Part shown: piece by piece, positions 36,901-47,893 of the stretch | How the letters are laid out: each line of letters starts with the position of its first letter | Numbering within the stretch: position 1 is the stretch's first letter | Assembly (NCBI RefSeq): GCF_020882245.1 | Contig: NC_083597.1 | Coordinates: 51,004,152-51,068,151, forward strand | Source: Rhopalosiphum padi | Lineage: Eukaryota; Arthropoda; Insecta; Hemiptera; Aphididae | Direction of reading: 5' to 3' | Length of the DNA stretch: 64,000 bases | Notes under the pieces: generated by a model | The model's input: the letters and a program-made list of their open reading frames with translations, nothing else | Told to the model about the DNA's origin: nothing | Database searches by the model: none | Made by a program: the position numbers and the translations under genes

Positions 36901-38499
36901 CATAAAAAACGTAGAAACCTAAAATATATAATATAAATCCTGGCGTAGCCCATATAAATAGTATAAACAGTTGTTTAAAAAAAAATTCAAGAAAAACTGT
37001 AAAATATTATCTCATTTCGTTTATTTATTTTATTTATTCGACCTTGTTCATAATTTAATTTCCAAAAAAAGGTAATAACATTCGCCGCTTAGCAAGAAGC
37101 AATATGGTCCTCGCACTTTAAAAACATTAAATGAATCAGTAAACATGGTCAAATTAAACGAAAAATGTGTAATGCATATCTACCTATATTTGCATAAACA
37201 CCAGTTTTTATATTTATTGTGTGTTAATTTAATATATCAAATGTATTCTAAACCTAATTATTGCGGCTTGTAACAACTAAAATTGTATCAAAGTATAAGG
37301 ATAAAAACAATTATAGAAATCATATTTAACCTTACCTTTTTAATCTAAACGTTCTCCACCTATACTTGCAGCACTTACATGAACAACATTTATTTGAATA
37401 TTAAAAAAAATGTGTGTACATTTTTTCAGGTGTTTAAAAATAGTATCACACAATTATATTACATGAATGTATTTTAAAAGGCTGTTTGCTTGCATCATTA
37501 TTATTTATTTTGCCCTTTTTTAAGACAATAATTGGCATCGGCCGTTAACTTTACGTTAAATTATTGTGGTAGGTACATCGTTTCAATATAATATTCTAAA
37601 CAACAACTGAAAGAAATCCCAATGAGCAATTTTTTACTATAACTTTGAGCTCTACATTTTACAATATTAATATTAAATTTTCAAATAATGTATAGGTATT
37701 TCTGTTAAAAATATGTATATTACGACGATCTTTACAATTAAAGTAACTGACTCATAACTACAACAAATTCAGATGTGCATGTGTTCTATAATAAATCGTG
37801 ACTATTATTTAAAATGTAGTTTACTAAGCCAATTTATATTTATGATTTATATTTTTATATACTTGTTTTAGGTGAATATTTTAACATTTATTAAAATTTC
37901 AAGTAGAGCCAGAATTTGGGGTAAAAAGTTCTTTTAATGTGCGATGTACAATACCTGCAAGTTTTCGATAATTTTTATACCTTTTCATTTTTTGACATTA
38001 CGTAAAACAACGTACGATATTTTGGCGCAAGTAAGATAAAAAACAAAAAATATACAAAACCGTAATCGGTATCTCAGAAATAGTATTAAGTGATAATGAT
38101 CAGAGTGTATCAGTTTTTTTAAGAAAAACGATTTTCCGAACGAACCAGAAAGAAGCGTATAAATTCTGAAACTAATAATTGCATGCTTAATATTCGTAAT
38201 AAATTGATTTTGTGAAGCTTGAGGTGTATTTAATATAATATTCCTAGCAAGTAGCAAGTAGTGAGTATTAAACATTCCTAAATATTAACTGATTTCAAGT
38301 ATCCGCCGTTAGTACACTGACGACATAAACAATTTTAGAAATTGCTGCTAATAACGTCGAAAATACGATTTCTTTCCAGCAACTGCGACGGTACAAAATA
38401 AAATATATTTATTTCAATAGGTAAATAAATCGCAAAACTTTATGTAATAAATCGTTCTGTTGATTTTTAGGTTAAACATATTATTAATTTACGATCGCG
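36901..38499. other. AT-rich non-coding DNA
   Basis: AT-rich sequence. The minus frame 37,985-38,275 is Leu/Phe/Ile-rich from composition. I see no exon or repeat boundary. Confidence 0.55.
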
Positions 38500-38510
38500 C
38501 AGTGTAAATA

Positions 38511-38545
38511 TATAAAAGCGCACCGTCAACCGACTTGCAAACATT
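38511..38545 (+). promoter_or_regulatory. Candidate TATA promoter
   Basis: TATAAAAG at 38,511-38,518 lies in a small GC-balanced patch and is followed 32 bp later by a weak initiator (ACATT, A at 38,543). The next 200 bp look like an untranslated leader. CAA|GTAAAT at 38,762 could end a first exon. If that site is not used, the first ATG downstream (38,774) opens a 19-codon frame, MTSFNFCLGKKKRKKTSGS. The product is unknown. Confidence 0.25.
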
Positions 38546-39847
38546 AAACGAGAACACGAGACGTTTGAACGAAATCAATATTTATTTCCAAAGTGTTCAT
38601 TTACTTTGGATAACTTCTTATCGGAGTGAAATTAACATCAATCTGTGCGTGTGTATATTTATATATATATATATATGCATTTACATCAAATCGCATTAAT
38701 TAACGTTATTTGAATACATTATTGTCGTCTGTGTCTGTATAATAATAAGGGAAAACTTCAAGTAAATGACACAATGACCTCGTTCAACTTTTGTCTTGGA
38801 AAAAAGAAAAGAAAAAAAACGTCTGGCAGTTGAATGCTAAGTTAGTAAATGTTTTTTTTCATTACTATGTTGTGTAAGGCTGCAAGGGTGATAATTATTA
38901 TCCCTCGACTTGTTGTTTTTTATATACATATATATATATAGTTTTTGGCGAACATAAAGACCGTTAATTTAAATAATCCATTAAGAAACGGGGCAATGGT
39001 TTTTGTAATAACTTTAATTTCACGCGACGAGAATCAAGTGATAACCCAAACAATTATGTACAGTACAAGTGGTACAGTTAAAAACGCCTGTGCAATTTCC
39101 GTACAGACAGCAGTATTATACATTCAATATGATGCGGTTTTCAAGAATATATTTTAAACAATACACACCTTTTCACTGTATGAATAATTATAACGCTATT
39201 TTTTAAAGTCGTCGGTGGTATTTTTTTTTGCAAACGAAATGTGTGTGATTGCTAAGCAGCAGGTACTCACTTATTATATAATAATACGGTTTATGAAATT
39301 ATAAGAAATTGTTGGTAAACTTTATTTTGTGTGTATAAAAAATATAATTCATGTAGTGTACCTACCACACGTGTAATCAAATTAATACGGAAACGGATAA
39401 TTAACAAAGCTCTGCACTTATGTGTAACTCTGCGATATTGCGTCTAGACATAAATTACAATAATATAATAATATATTTATAGATAGGTACTATATATTGT
39501 TTAAACGCTTATAACTTAAATGTATTTAAAAAAATCGTTTCAAGTCAATAAAAATTAAAAGTACACCGTTTGATTAACAAAATATTAAACCTCGTTGATA
39601 TAATAATAACTTATGTTTTTATAATAATCATAAAAACATGGCGTAATAGAAATATATGTACTATTTATAATATATATTTCAAATTTTTTTTTCAACCCAA
39701 CTTGTTCGAATATTATAATCAAGACAAACACAAACAATTTTAACTATCGAATTATATTTTTAATCTACAAAAAATTACCAAGTCGATTGGAAAACCCACA
39801 CAACTTACTGCAGTTGAATATTATTATTCAATTGTTTGTGAAATTCC

Positions 39848-39872
39848 TAATAATAATAATAATAATAATAAT
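39848..39872. repeat. (TAA)n microsatellite
   Basis: About eight TAA units. Confidence 0.9.
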
Positions 39873-40132
39873 GATGGTAACAAAACATTTTTCTTCAAAA
39901 TAACGAAACTTCCCTATAATTGTTATTATTTTCCCTCTCCCCTTAACGTAAACATCTCGTTATAACACTCTTAATATATATTATCATACTTATTATGCCG
40001 ATGAAGACCAAATTAATTCAGGGTCACTGCAGTGTTTTTATAAACACGCTTTTTTTAAATATTGTAGTTTATTTGAGGCGCAACGTTTTTTCGACTTTCT
40101 CATGTCGCAAAAAAGATAATTTATCATCCACC

Positions 40133-40163
40133 GTGTGTTAACACACACACACACACACACACA
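40133..40163. repeat. Palindrome plus (AC)n microsatellite
   Basis: GTGTGTTAACACAC (40,133-40,146) is a perfect palindrome that merges into eleven to twelve AC units (40,141-40,163). Confidence 0.9.
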
Positions 40164-40620
40164 TCTATTATAAACGCACTCGCACACTCTGCAAACGGTA
40201 ACTGTCAGGCTAGCAAGTTGATTCCTCAAAAACACCAACAACTCGTAAGCATATAAAATATTACTTTTAAATAAAGATTTCTAAATAATTTGTTCGTATT
40301 ATAGGTACCTACGTTTAAAATATGTGTAAATATATAAAAAGTAAAAACGTAAATTACACTTCATAGTACTTAAATCCTTACTATATATATGTATATAGGT
40401 ACTACTGTGGATGTGAACGATGAATACAATGCACATATAACTTTATATCTGCAAATCACACCCTCCAAGCTCTTTTTCAGTCTGAAAAATTAATTTCAAA
40501 ATAATTAAAGCGTGTGTTATACTTTATATCTTTATCTATAATAAATTCAATGGATATTATTTTATCTTCAAAAATATAATCGGAATACAATAATTTCAAC
40601 TTTAGCTAAGCCTCTTCCTA

Positions 40621-40640
40621 CCCCCCCCCCCCCCACCCCC
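40621..40640. repeat. Poly-C tract
   Basis: Fourteen C residues, one A and five C residues. The minus strand is G5-T-G14, able in principle to form a G-quadruplex. Confidence 0.9.
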
Positions 40641-41212
40641 AAGCGTGTGTTCAAAGAGTCGTTAAGGGCCGTGGGATGTACACCCCTTCGCGGCTAAATG
40701 TGAATACATAAATCGTACAACCTCCCTCTCACCGTCCCCACCAGAATATTGAGACCGAATTTTCTCACATGTCTAGAATAATTAATGGCAAACGCCTGGC
40801 TAGAGTATACGAAGAAAAGCACGAGCTAACCGGTAGCAGTAGCGACGGCCGTCTCACGAAAAATGTTCAATTACCTAATATTATATCAACTGATATCATT
40901 TTTATTTGATTTCGCTTTCTATATTCTCTGACCAGCTAGATTTTAAAGTCCTGAAAATTGGTAGTCCGTGGTAACTTTGAGTTGTCCACCAAACCGGCCG
41001 ACCTATATACGTATATTGCCCGTGCCGCAGGTCGTATCCGTCGACGACGAAACTCCGCTCGGGCGTCGTTGCTGCTCGTTTTACGCGCCAAATGATTTAA
41101 CGACGTACCGCCGCCGTTCGGAGCACGTTTGGCCGTAAAACTTTTACAGCCTTCTGCCCGCCACGCGCACAGCATCCCTCCGCCACCTCCGCCGTCCCAA
41201 CACGAGAATAAC

Positions 41213-41255
41213 ATAATAATAATAATAATTATTATTATTATTATTATTATTATTA
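41213..41255. repeat. (AAT)n-(ATT)n self-complementary microsatellite
   Basis: AAT units turn into ATT units and then a GTT run. The tract is self-complementary. Confidence 0.9.
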
Positions 41256-41624
41256 CTGTTGTTGTTGTTATTCTTATTATGTTTTGTCTTATTAATCGTA
41301 TACAATGTATAATGCGTTGTGCGAGTTTACGGAATACTTTATGTACACGATATACTCACCGTTATATTATTGACACCATATACGTTGTAAATAATGAGTA
41401 AAACGTCTGTCGTATATAAAACTGTTGCAGATAAATCCACTTGTTGATTCGTTTGGGGTCGTGCAGTGGGCGCGATAATTTTCTCGCCGGCTAATGATTT
41501 AACGACGGTATATACGACTATATAATATTGTAAACTACCCGCGTGGGGGGGCGGGGGCGACTTCTAGACCCGAACGGACATCGTCGTAATACTAAGCATA
41601 ATATTATACCTGTACAGTATAATA

Positions 41625-41627
<3 letters not shown>

Positions 41628-41660
<33 letters not shown>
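41628..41660. repeat. (TTA)n microsatellite
   Basis: Eleven tandem TTA units. Confidence 0.95.
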
Positions 41661-41661
<1 letters not shown>

Positions 41662-42020
41662 ACGCTAAAATAACTTCCCGGCGCCTAACTAACGGCACGT
41701 CGAGCGTACGTAATATATACGATGTCGTATATTATAATATTATACACAGCATCACGGCATACAGTGTAATATCGTATGATGTTATGGTCGCAGAGTTTGA
41801 TGCGCCGGCCAAACGGCCGAGTTCGTCGTACATTATATACACCTAATATAATGGCGTCGCTGCTGCACGCGGTTCCGCGTAAATATTTAACGCTGATAAC
41901 GCGCGAATAAAACGTGCAAAGTCTCCTGCGGGATTTCAGACGATTGATAATGTTCTACGCGTTATATAACGAGTCGTCTGACGGGATATATAATATTTAT
42001 TATTTATGTCGTGTAATATA

Positions 42021-43939
42021 TGGATACGTTTTGTTCGTTTAAATAATATGCATTGTGGTACGCGCATACATATTTTATTCCAATTCCCTCGTGTGCGTGT
42101 GCTATTAAAATCACGACTGCATTTTTTAATAACCTTTTCGGGCGTTATTCTTTATCGGACGATTATATTTTAATGATTACATTTAATTTAAATCAATCGA
42201 TACCATTAAATAGGCGTTGGAACTTTTTTTTTAATTTCACAAATGTTTTTCTAACCATTAAAGTATAAAATAATAATAATTCTTTGTTGTCTGTGATCCG
42301 TTGCTATAATACATCAAGTAGAGAATAATATTTTATAATGATATATAGTTAACTTAATATCAATAATATGAACAATAAAATATTGACTGATTTCGATTTT
42401 ATTATAATTATTTGCACTAGTGGTAAATCACATGGATATCAGTTCCTTAATACAATCTAGTCAATCGTCAATGAATATAATATAATATAAGAATAATTAA
42501 GTATCTTAGTTAAATCGTTCGATTTAAAATAACTGAAATCTAAAAACGATCAGTACCAATCTAATTTATAATCACTTTACATTATAAAGTGACATATTAA
42601 AGTTGCAGTTATTTTATATATTCAGTACTCGTCAAGGGGAGGGCTATACGTTCTAATATTGTAATTGTCTACAAATAGACATCTGCTGTTTCTTATATTA
42701 GAAAACTGGAGTATATAAAATAGACAAACAATTTTTTTGATTATTCAATCAAAAGTGTCAAACGGTTTTTTTTATAATAAGTTATTATTATTCAAAGCCA
42801 GTATACGTCAAGTATGCATGTCACGGCGGCAGCAAATAATAAAAAATGTACGATAGTAGTATGTACTCTATTGATTCGTCAACTGTTAAGTGTCACGTAT
42901 ATATTTTATTTGTACAATATTCCTGTCGAACAAGACAAACAACACGAGGGAATAGGTCGCCAGGCACGGGTTGCCCCTCAAGCCCTTTGTGAACCCGGAG
43001 GCGTGGTCAATCCGGTTCCGGAGACCTTTTGCATATATAGTACATCCTATAACCTACTTATATTCACGAAACAATATTCCACGGGTGTCGTTGAAATAAA
43101 CCGTCGACCAGTTTACGGTTGAACAACGTGCCAACGTGCAGTATATACGACAGTGTGGAAACCGATTTTTGACCCTTTTTGTAACCGTACCTATGCACGT
43201 CGTGTACGAGTGAGAACAACAAAAAAAAGGAACCGCATCTAGATGCATAAAAAAGATAATATGATAATCTTGATTTACCTACAACACTGCTCGTGATACT
43301 ATTGCTTGGAGTGTGCTTAAAAAATAATACCTACGTATCATTCGAGAAGTGATATTGATTATAAAATTACTTGTACAGAGTTTGAAAAATATCGATTCGA
43401 TAAAATAAGTGAAATAATGAAAATTATTCATTTCAATTTCACACAGATAACCTCAAGTATAATATCTATCTATATAGTGTTAAATTGAGAGAGGATTCAA
43501 TACTACTGTGCATCTACATTTAAAATGTATTACCTAAGACGTTTTTAACATTTAGCGTTATAATTTTTTTTTTTGTTATAAATCATAATATATACACTAT
43601 ACAGTCTGTATTAAATACAGACAAATAGTTTGCTTTTTCGAACACTTTTCATCGTAAAGATAATACTCGACTGCAATATTTATATACAATTTAGTTTTAC
43701 GACCACCAAAATCATATATTTAAATACTCGTAGATGTGTTATATTATTATGTAAGATGTAAAAATTACATTTCGAACCAAGGTAATTAATGAATGAAATT
43801 GTACCGTATTATTTAAATTTTACATTCATATTAAATGTATTTTAGTATAGTCTAGAAAATGAAACCGGAAACATATATGTACACCGATTGATTTAGATTG
43901 TAACTGAAACCTTAAATGTTCATCGTGACGAACCGAAAC
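42021..43939. other. AT-rich non-coding DNA with one balanced patch
   Basis: AT-rich except about 42,930-43,200. There a 102-codon ATG frame (42,814-43,122) passes through a GC-rich stretch (GIGRQARVAPQALCEPGGVV...). I do not recognise it. TATAAAA at 43,941 lacks an initiator. Confidence 0.45.
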
Positions 43940-44286
43940 CTATAAAATTGCGTCGTACATAGTTCCGGCTGCCGCGACACAATACCGTATTACAAAACTC
44001 GGCGCGTTCTCCGTTTAATTCGCATTCGACGAACGCCACCGGCGCGCTGGTTGGTTATACAACAATACGTACGTACACGTCGCTCGTATACTTATTGCTT
44101 ATACGTTATACATGTGTGTGAGTATATATATATATATGTATATATTATACTATACAAAGTACCGAGTGAGTGGAAATACCACGGTCGCGAGCAATGACGG
44201 ATTTCCCGGGAAAACCCACAAAACGCACGGGTGGTTTTTCGGGGATACGCCGGGGGCAGTTGTCATGGGAACGTTTTAGCGAGGGC

Positions 44287-44305
44287 GTGTGTGTGTGTGT
44301 GTGTG
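44287..44305. repeat. (GT)n microsatellite
   Basis: About nine GT units. Confidence 0.9.
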
Positions 44306-44415
44306 ATTGATAGCCGCGACAACATATATTACTCTCCCTAGACACGACGACGACGACGTTCGTACACGCGCACACACACATGCGTACAAATACACATATA
44401 CATAAGATATATTAT

Positions 44416-44418
<3 letters not shown>

Positions 44419-44450
<32 letters not shown>
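44419..44450. repeat. (GT)n microsatellite
   Basis: Sixteen uninterrupted GT units, the longest dinucleotide run of its kind here. Confidence 0.95.
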
Positions 44451-44452
<2 letters not shown>

Positions 44453-44654
44453 CACAACTACGGTTATTCGGTTCAGGAATTCTAACAAATGTTTTTCCGA
44501 ACGCGAAATTTCCTGGCGGACGGACGCGTCACACTGCCGCTCGTCGTTCCCTGCCCATCCCTCCCAATCGGTCGCTCCCCGGAGAGACGGTGCGAACGAC
44601 TCTGCGGCGTATTATATATTATTATATATTATATATACACACTTCTGCAGCGAA

Positions 44655-44749
44655 CGTGTCTCGGCGAAACGCGCGTAACGCTGCGAAAGCTGACAGCGCG
44701 TCGGCTGCGGCTGGATGCTGCGGAAACGAGAGAACCGCGGGCTGAACGG
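44655..44749 (+). other. Candidate untranslated first exon
   Basis: An AT-only TATATATA tract ends near 44,638. About 20-30 bp later CpG-dense DNA begins and runs to ACGG|GTAAGT, a near-consensus 5' splice site with GT at 44,750-44,751. The start is a guess from TATA spacing, since no clear initiator is visible. No frame with an ATG is convincing inside, so this would be 5' UTR or a non-coding RNA exon. Confidence 0.2.
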
Positions 44750-44880
44750 GTAAGTCTTTACTTCACTCCGTATACGGTCCACCCGCCACGTCGCCGCGAA
44801 GCATCCCGCCCCCCTCGCCCCTCGCTTTTGCCCATTACGCCTCCGACCTCGCAACAACCCGCGGCACCACCTCCACGCCA

Positions 44881-44898
44881 ACACACACGCGTGTGTGT
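44881..44898. repeat. 18-bp palindrome
   Basis: ACACACACGCGTGTGTGT is its own reverse complement. It is a CA run meeting a TG run at CGCG. Confidence 0.9.
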
Positions 44899-45400
44899 GT
44901 ATACGCGTGTGCGTGCAGGCTGTTGCTGCTGCCCGCCGCCCGTATCCTTTTAGAGGAAACCCACGTCATTAACGGCGTGTGTGTGCGCGTTTATATGTGC
45001 ATGTGTGCGTGCGCGTCATATAGGCTTACACACCCTCCCCCCGACCAAACGCTATACCCGACCCGATAACGCCGTATTTCGCTCTTTTCCTCTTATTTCT
45101 ACCTACTATTCCTATATGTGCACGCGTATACGTCGGTTGGTGTTTGTCTACGGGGCAGCAGAAACCACCCTCTCCCCAGGAATTCCAACACGTCACTTTT
45201 GCCGAAAACGAACCGAGTCTTTCATTCTCGCCCCCGCCAACCCATTCGCCAAACACCATCCCTCCGCAACAATCTACGGTTCCGTCTCCCTCCTCCCTTT
45301 GATCTGCATACACATACAACACTCACCCCTTGCAGCACACTCTTCACGTACAACCCTCGCTGCCTTACACCTGTCAAGGGAATTCTAATAACTCAAAGTT

Positions 45401-45512
45401 TTCCCTCTCGCTCGAACGCCCGAATTCTCATTTCTCTCTTTATCAGTTTTCTCTGTGTTCTCTTCTCTCCCCTCTCCTTGCTCTGTCTGTCTTTCTCCCT
45501 CCCTCTTTTTCT
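45401..45512 (+). repeat. C/T-rich polypyrimidine tract
   Basis: Over 100 bp of almost pure pyrimidine on the + strand, ending in CTAG. It serves equally well as a 3' splice-site tract on + or as GAGA-type repeats on the minus strand. Confidence 0.7.
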
Positions 45513-45514
45513 AG

Positions 45515-45806
45515 CACTCACACAATCTCCGTCTATATTCGTCTGTATCCTCTTTCTCTCGACACATCCGAGCCACGAAAGTCCGTCACCTCCGCCCGGC
45601 CATTGACGTGTGTGCAGCTGCTATGCGAAACACTAATTTATTCTCGATGTACTGTTATTCTTAGTCGTCCCTTTGGCTACACCTTCCTGTCTGGTCCACC
45701 ACGCACCGTCTATCCTTTTGTTGAATTTTGAGTCTCTACAAGCGAGGGAAAACTTGGCCCGAAGCAATACTCAGTCAGTCCCCCGAGGTTGACCACCGGT
45801 ACGAAC
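45515..45806 (+). other. Candidate second untranslated exon
   Basis: The polypyrimidine tract ends in TTTTTCTAG (AG 45,513-45,514). The next strong 5' splice site is GAAC|GTAAGC (GT at 45,807-45,808). No frame is open across the interval (stops at 45,606 and 45,731 in the two longest), so it would be untranslated. TCAGTCAGTC at 45,772-45,781 is initiator-like and could instead start a separate transcript. Confidence 0.18.
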
Positions 45807-45830
45807 GTAAGCACACGCCCTCTCATATGA

Positions 45831-47685
45831 TATTTTAACAAAATTAGTTTCAAATTTTCAAGTACCAAACATTCTATACACAAGTCCTATAATTTAATAA
45901 GTCGTATTTAAAAGAAAAACAAACAATTTTATGATTTTGTAACTGAATATGCTTTTCTAAAATGATTATAAACAATAAAATAAATTAATCAGTCAATATA
46001 GCCATTTGTCATGTGTGACATTAATAATTAAATCATTTAAATAACATATTATAGAATTTTAAATTAATTAATTTATAAATAAGTTATTATTTTAGAATAC
46101 ATAACTAAATTTTAGTGAATTATACTGTAAAAAAGTACGATATTTGGACTCTTACCGGTAAAGTTTCACTGACCTCCATCAGTAAATGTTCGAAATGCAG
46201 ATATTTTGTACTTTAACAATCTCAATTAAGTGAGTAATAATATTAAAAAAATAACATTCAATGTCTACCATAATATCACAGTAATCAGTTAAATAAAATC
46301 TCGCAGTTTTCATCGAAAAGGACAAATAATGAAGTTTTTTTTTAACAATGTCAACAAATTTATTATTAATTGTAACAGCTTATTAAAACTTTACTATTCG
46401 TCAGCAACTAAGTTACCATTTGTTTGACAAACTCTTAACAGAATAATAATGAAATTCCTTGTTATCATGCATTCATGCGGCTTATAAAACAAAGCAAATA
46501 GTTTGCCCAGCCGGTAATAATCAGCTCTAAAATTAAATTGTAAGAATTTCCGTAAAATGTCAAACATGCATTTATAATTGTGTTTCAAGAAAAAACCTCG
46601 TTGCACATTTATTATTAACTTTATCAACCCAACTAAAATTAACAACTATTGAAAATTAACTTTTTACTCCTATAGTAAATTTCATTTAGTTTCACTATTT
46701 ATATAAAATATAAATATTAATATTTATCTACTATTAGAGATTATTTTATTATTGCTTATGACTTTATGACTAATAAATAACAAAATACATTAAATACTTT
46801 AATATTTAAAGGAACATTATACTTTTCAAATTATTAATTTATTGATATATTTTTAAGTCAAAATAATTAGTTTAGCTTTTACTTAAAAAATACTATTCTT
46901 AATTATTAAAATTAAAATTTACATCATACTTAAATCTGATCACGATATTTTATAATTAATTATTATTAAATACTGTGATAAATTTAAACAATTATTGTCT
47001 TCATTGTTTAACAGAAAAAGTTCAGTCATAAAAATTCCAAACTTAAAACTCAACACACACTTTTGAGCCTCTAGGTAATAAAGTTTAAACTATTCATTTA
47101 GGAAATTTCTCGTCTGGTTACTTTGATGACTTACACTCGCTCTATTGTCTTCTTCAAAGCCATCATTTCCACCAATTTTACTAAATATGTTACTTTATCT
47201 TATGTAGGTATCTTCTAGCTTGAACCGTCAAGTTTCTTATTTAACTTTCGGATTACCTACATGCTTTGATCTCGGAAAATGTAAACTATTGCAAATGAAA
47301 AACTCTAAAGCCCCAAATATGAATACGTATAACAACAAACGAACAAAGAAATAATTTGGTTTATGATTATATGCGAAGTTGGTTTTTTATTTTTGTATTT
47401 GAATTTACGAATTTGGTCATACTAATAATATATTCTATAATAGCTACGAAACCGGATGTAAAAGGGTTTGCTTCGACATCTAAAAGTAAGTTAAAGAGAT
47501 TTGAATGCAAATGTATTTCGATAAGATAGTGCAAATGTAATATATTTTCTCATGAAGCCAATCGGTTCGTAATTGTATATTTTATGTCAGGTCTCTCCCT
47601 CAGTCGTTTAGCTATTAACAGTCGTTGAAAATAGAAAATTAGATAATTAACTTGAGTACCAAATTTTTTTTTTCTGTTATTATTA
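45831..47685. other. AT-rich non-coding DNA with protein-like scraps on minus strand
   Basis: AT-rich. The minus frame 46,394-46,645 (first codon TTG, no early ATG) and the short minus frame 47,131-47,199 (DKVTYLVKLVEMMALKKTIE..., next to a GAGT|GTAAGT donor) look more protein-like than their surroundings. Neither is recognised or closed by a full set of splice sites. Confidence 0.35.
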
Positions 47686-47893
47686 TTAACTCAACAGGGG
47701 TTCCAGGACTAATAGCATATTTGACTTCCGACTGAAGCACTACACTGGATCCCCATCGACATCTCTGATGTTATCTAATGTGCATCTACTCCCCAGTGCT
47801 CAGTTCCATTTCGGCCGTTTTGTCTGTTTGAAGAGCACTTAAAATCGCTTCTCGACGCGATAAGGATTTGACGCTTGTTAGTTGTTTACCCAT
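47686..47893 (-). pseudogene. Possible relic coding fragment (unrecognised)
   Basis: On the minus strand an ATG at 47,893 opens 35 codons with balanced codon use, beginning MGKQLTSVKSLSRREAILSA, and stops at TAG 47,786. After a shift of frame, a second protein-like stretch (LDNIRDVDGDPV, in-frame stop, CFSRKSNMLLVLEPLLS) runs to TAA at 47,686. The patch is clearly richer in G+C than the AT-rich flanks. It could be a decayed gene or transposon fragment, or chance. I cannot name a family. Confidence 0.25.

Larger units (their letters stand above)
38834..40639. other. AT-rich non-coding DNA with microsatellites
   Basis: AT-rich. It contains an (AAT)n run, an (AC)n run preceded by a GTGTGTTAACACAC palindrome, and a poly-C tract at its end. 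A short 34-codon ATG frame at 40,389-40,493 is discussed under findings. Confidence 0.55.
40641..42020. promoter_or_regulatory. CpG-rich block with triplet repeats
   Basis: CpG-rich segments at 40,980-41,200 and 41,440-41,600, and CpG-rich patches to 41,960. Two large AAT/TTA triplet tracts split the block. A 15-bp phrase, AATGATTTAACGACG, occurs at 41,091 and again at 41,493. The open frames are small or repeat-derived. Regulatory role is inferred. Confidence 0.3.
43940..45830. promoter_or_regulatory. Large CpG-rich block, probable promoter region
   Basis: The longest GC-rich block in the window, with dense CpG at 43,960-44,060 and 44,460-44,900, TG microsatellites and a long C/T tract. Splice and promoter signals lie in a consistent + strand order (see 44,655-44,749 and 45,515-45,806). 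Long frames such as 44,489-44,953 and 45,118-45,606 cross low-complexity DNA and have no domain, so they are not called as genes. CpG-rich, unmethylated-looking sequence in an AT-rich insect genome usually marks promoters. That step is inference. Confidence 0.4.

Noticed and set aside
41091..41507. 15-bp phrase AATGATTTAACGACG repeated at 41,091 and 41,493, each about 110-120 bp before a triplet repeat
   Set aside because: A few exact 15-mers are expected by chance in 64 kb of skewed composition, and the flanks do not align convincingly.
44489..45606. Long plus-strand frames of 121-162 codons
   Set aside because: They lie in a CpG-rich, CT-rich block, overlap one another in different frames and read as Pro/Ser/Leu low complexity.
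46394..46645. 83-codon minus-strand frame with protein-like tail
   Set aside because: It begins with TTG, has no early ATG and no clear acceptor. It is mentioned only as context for the 47-kb relics.
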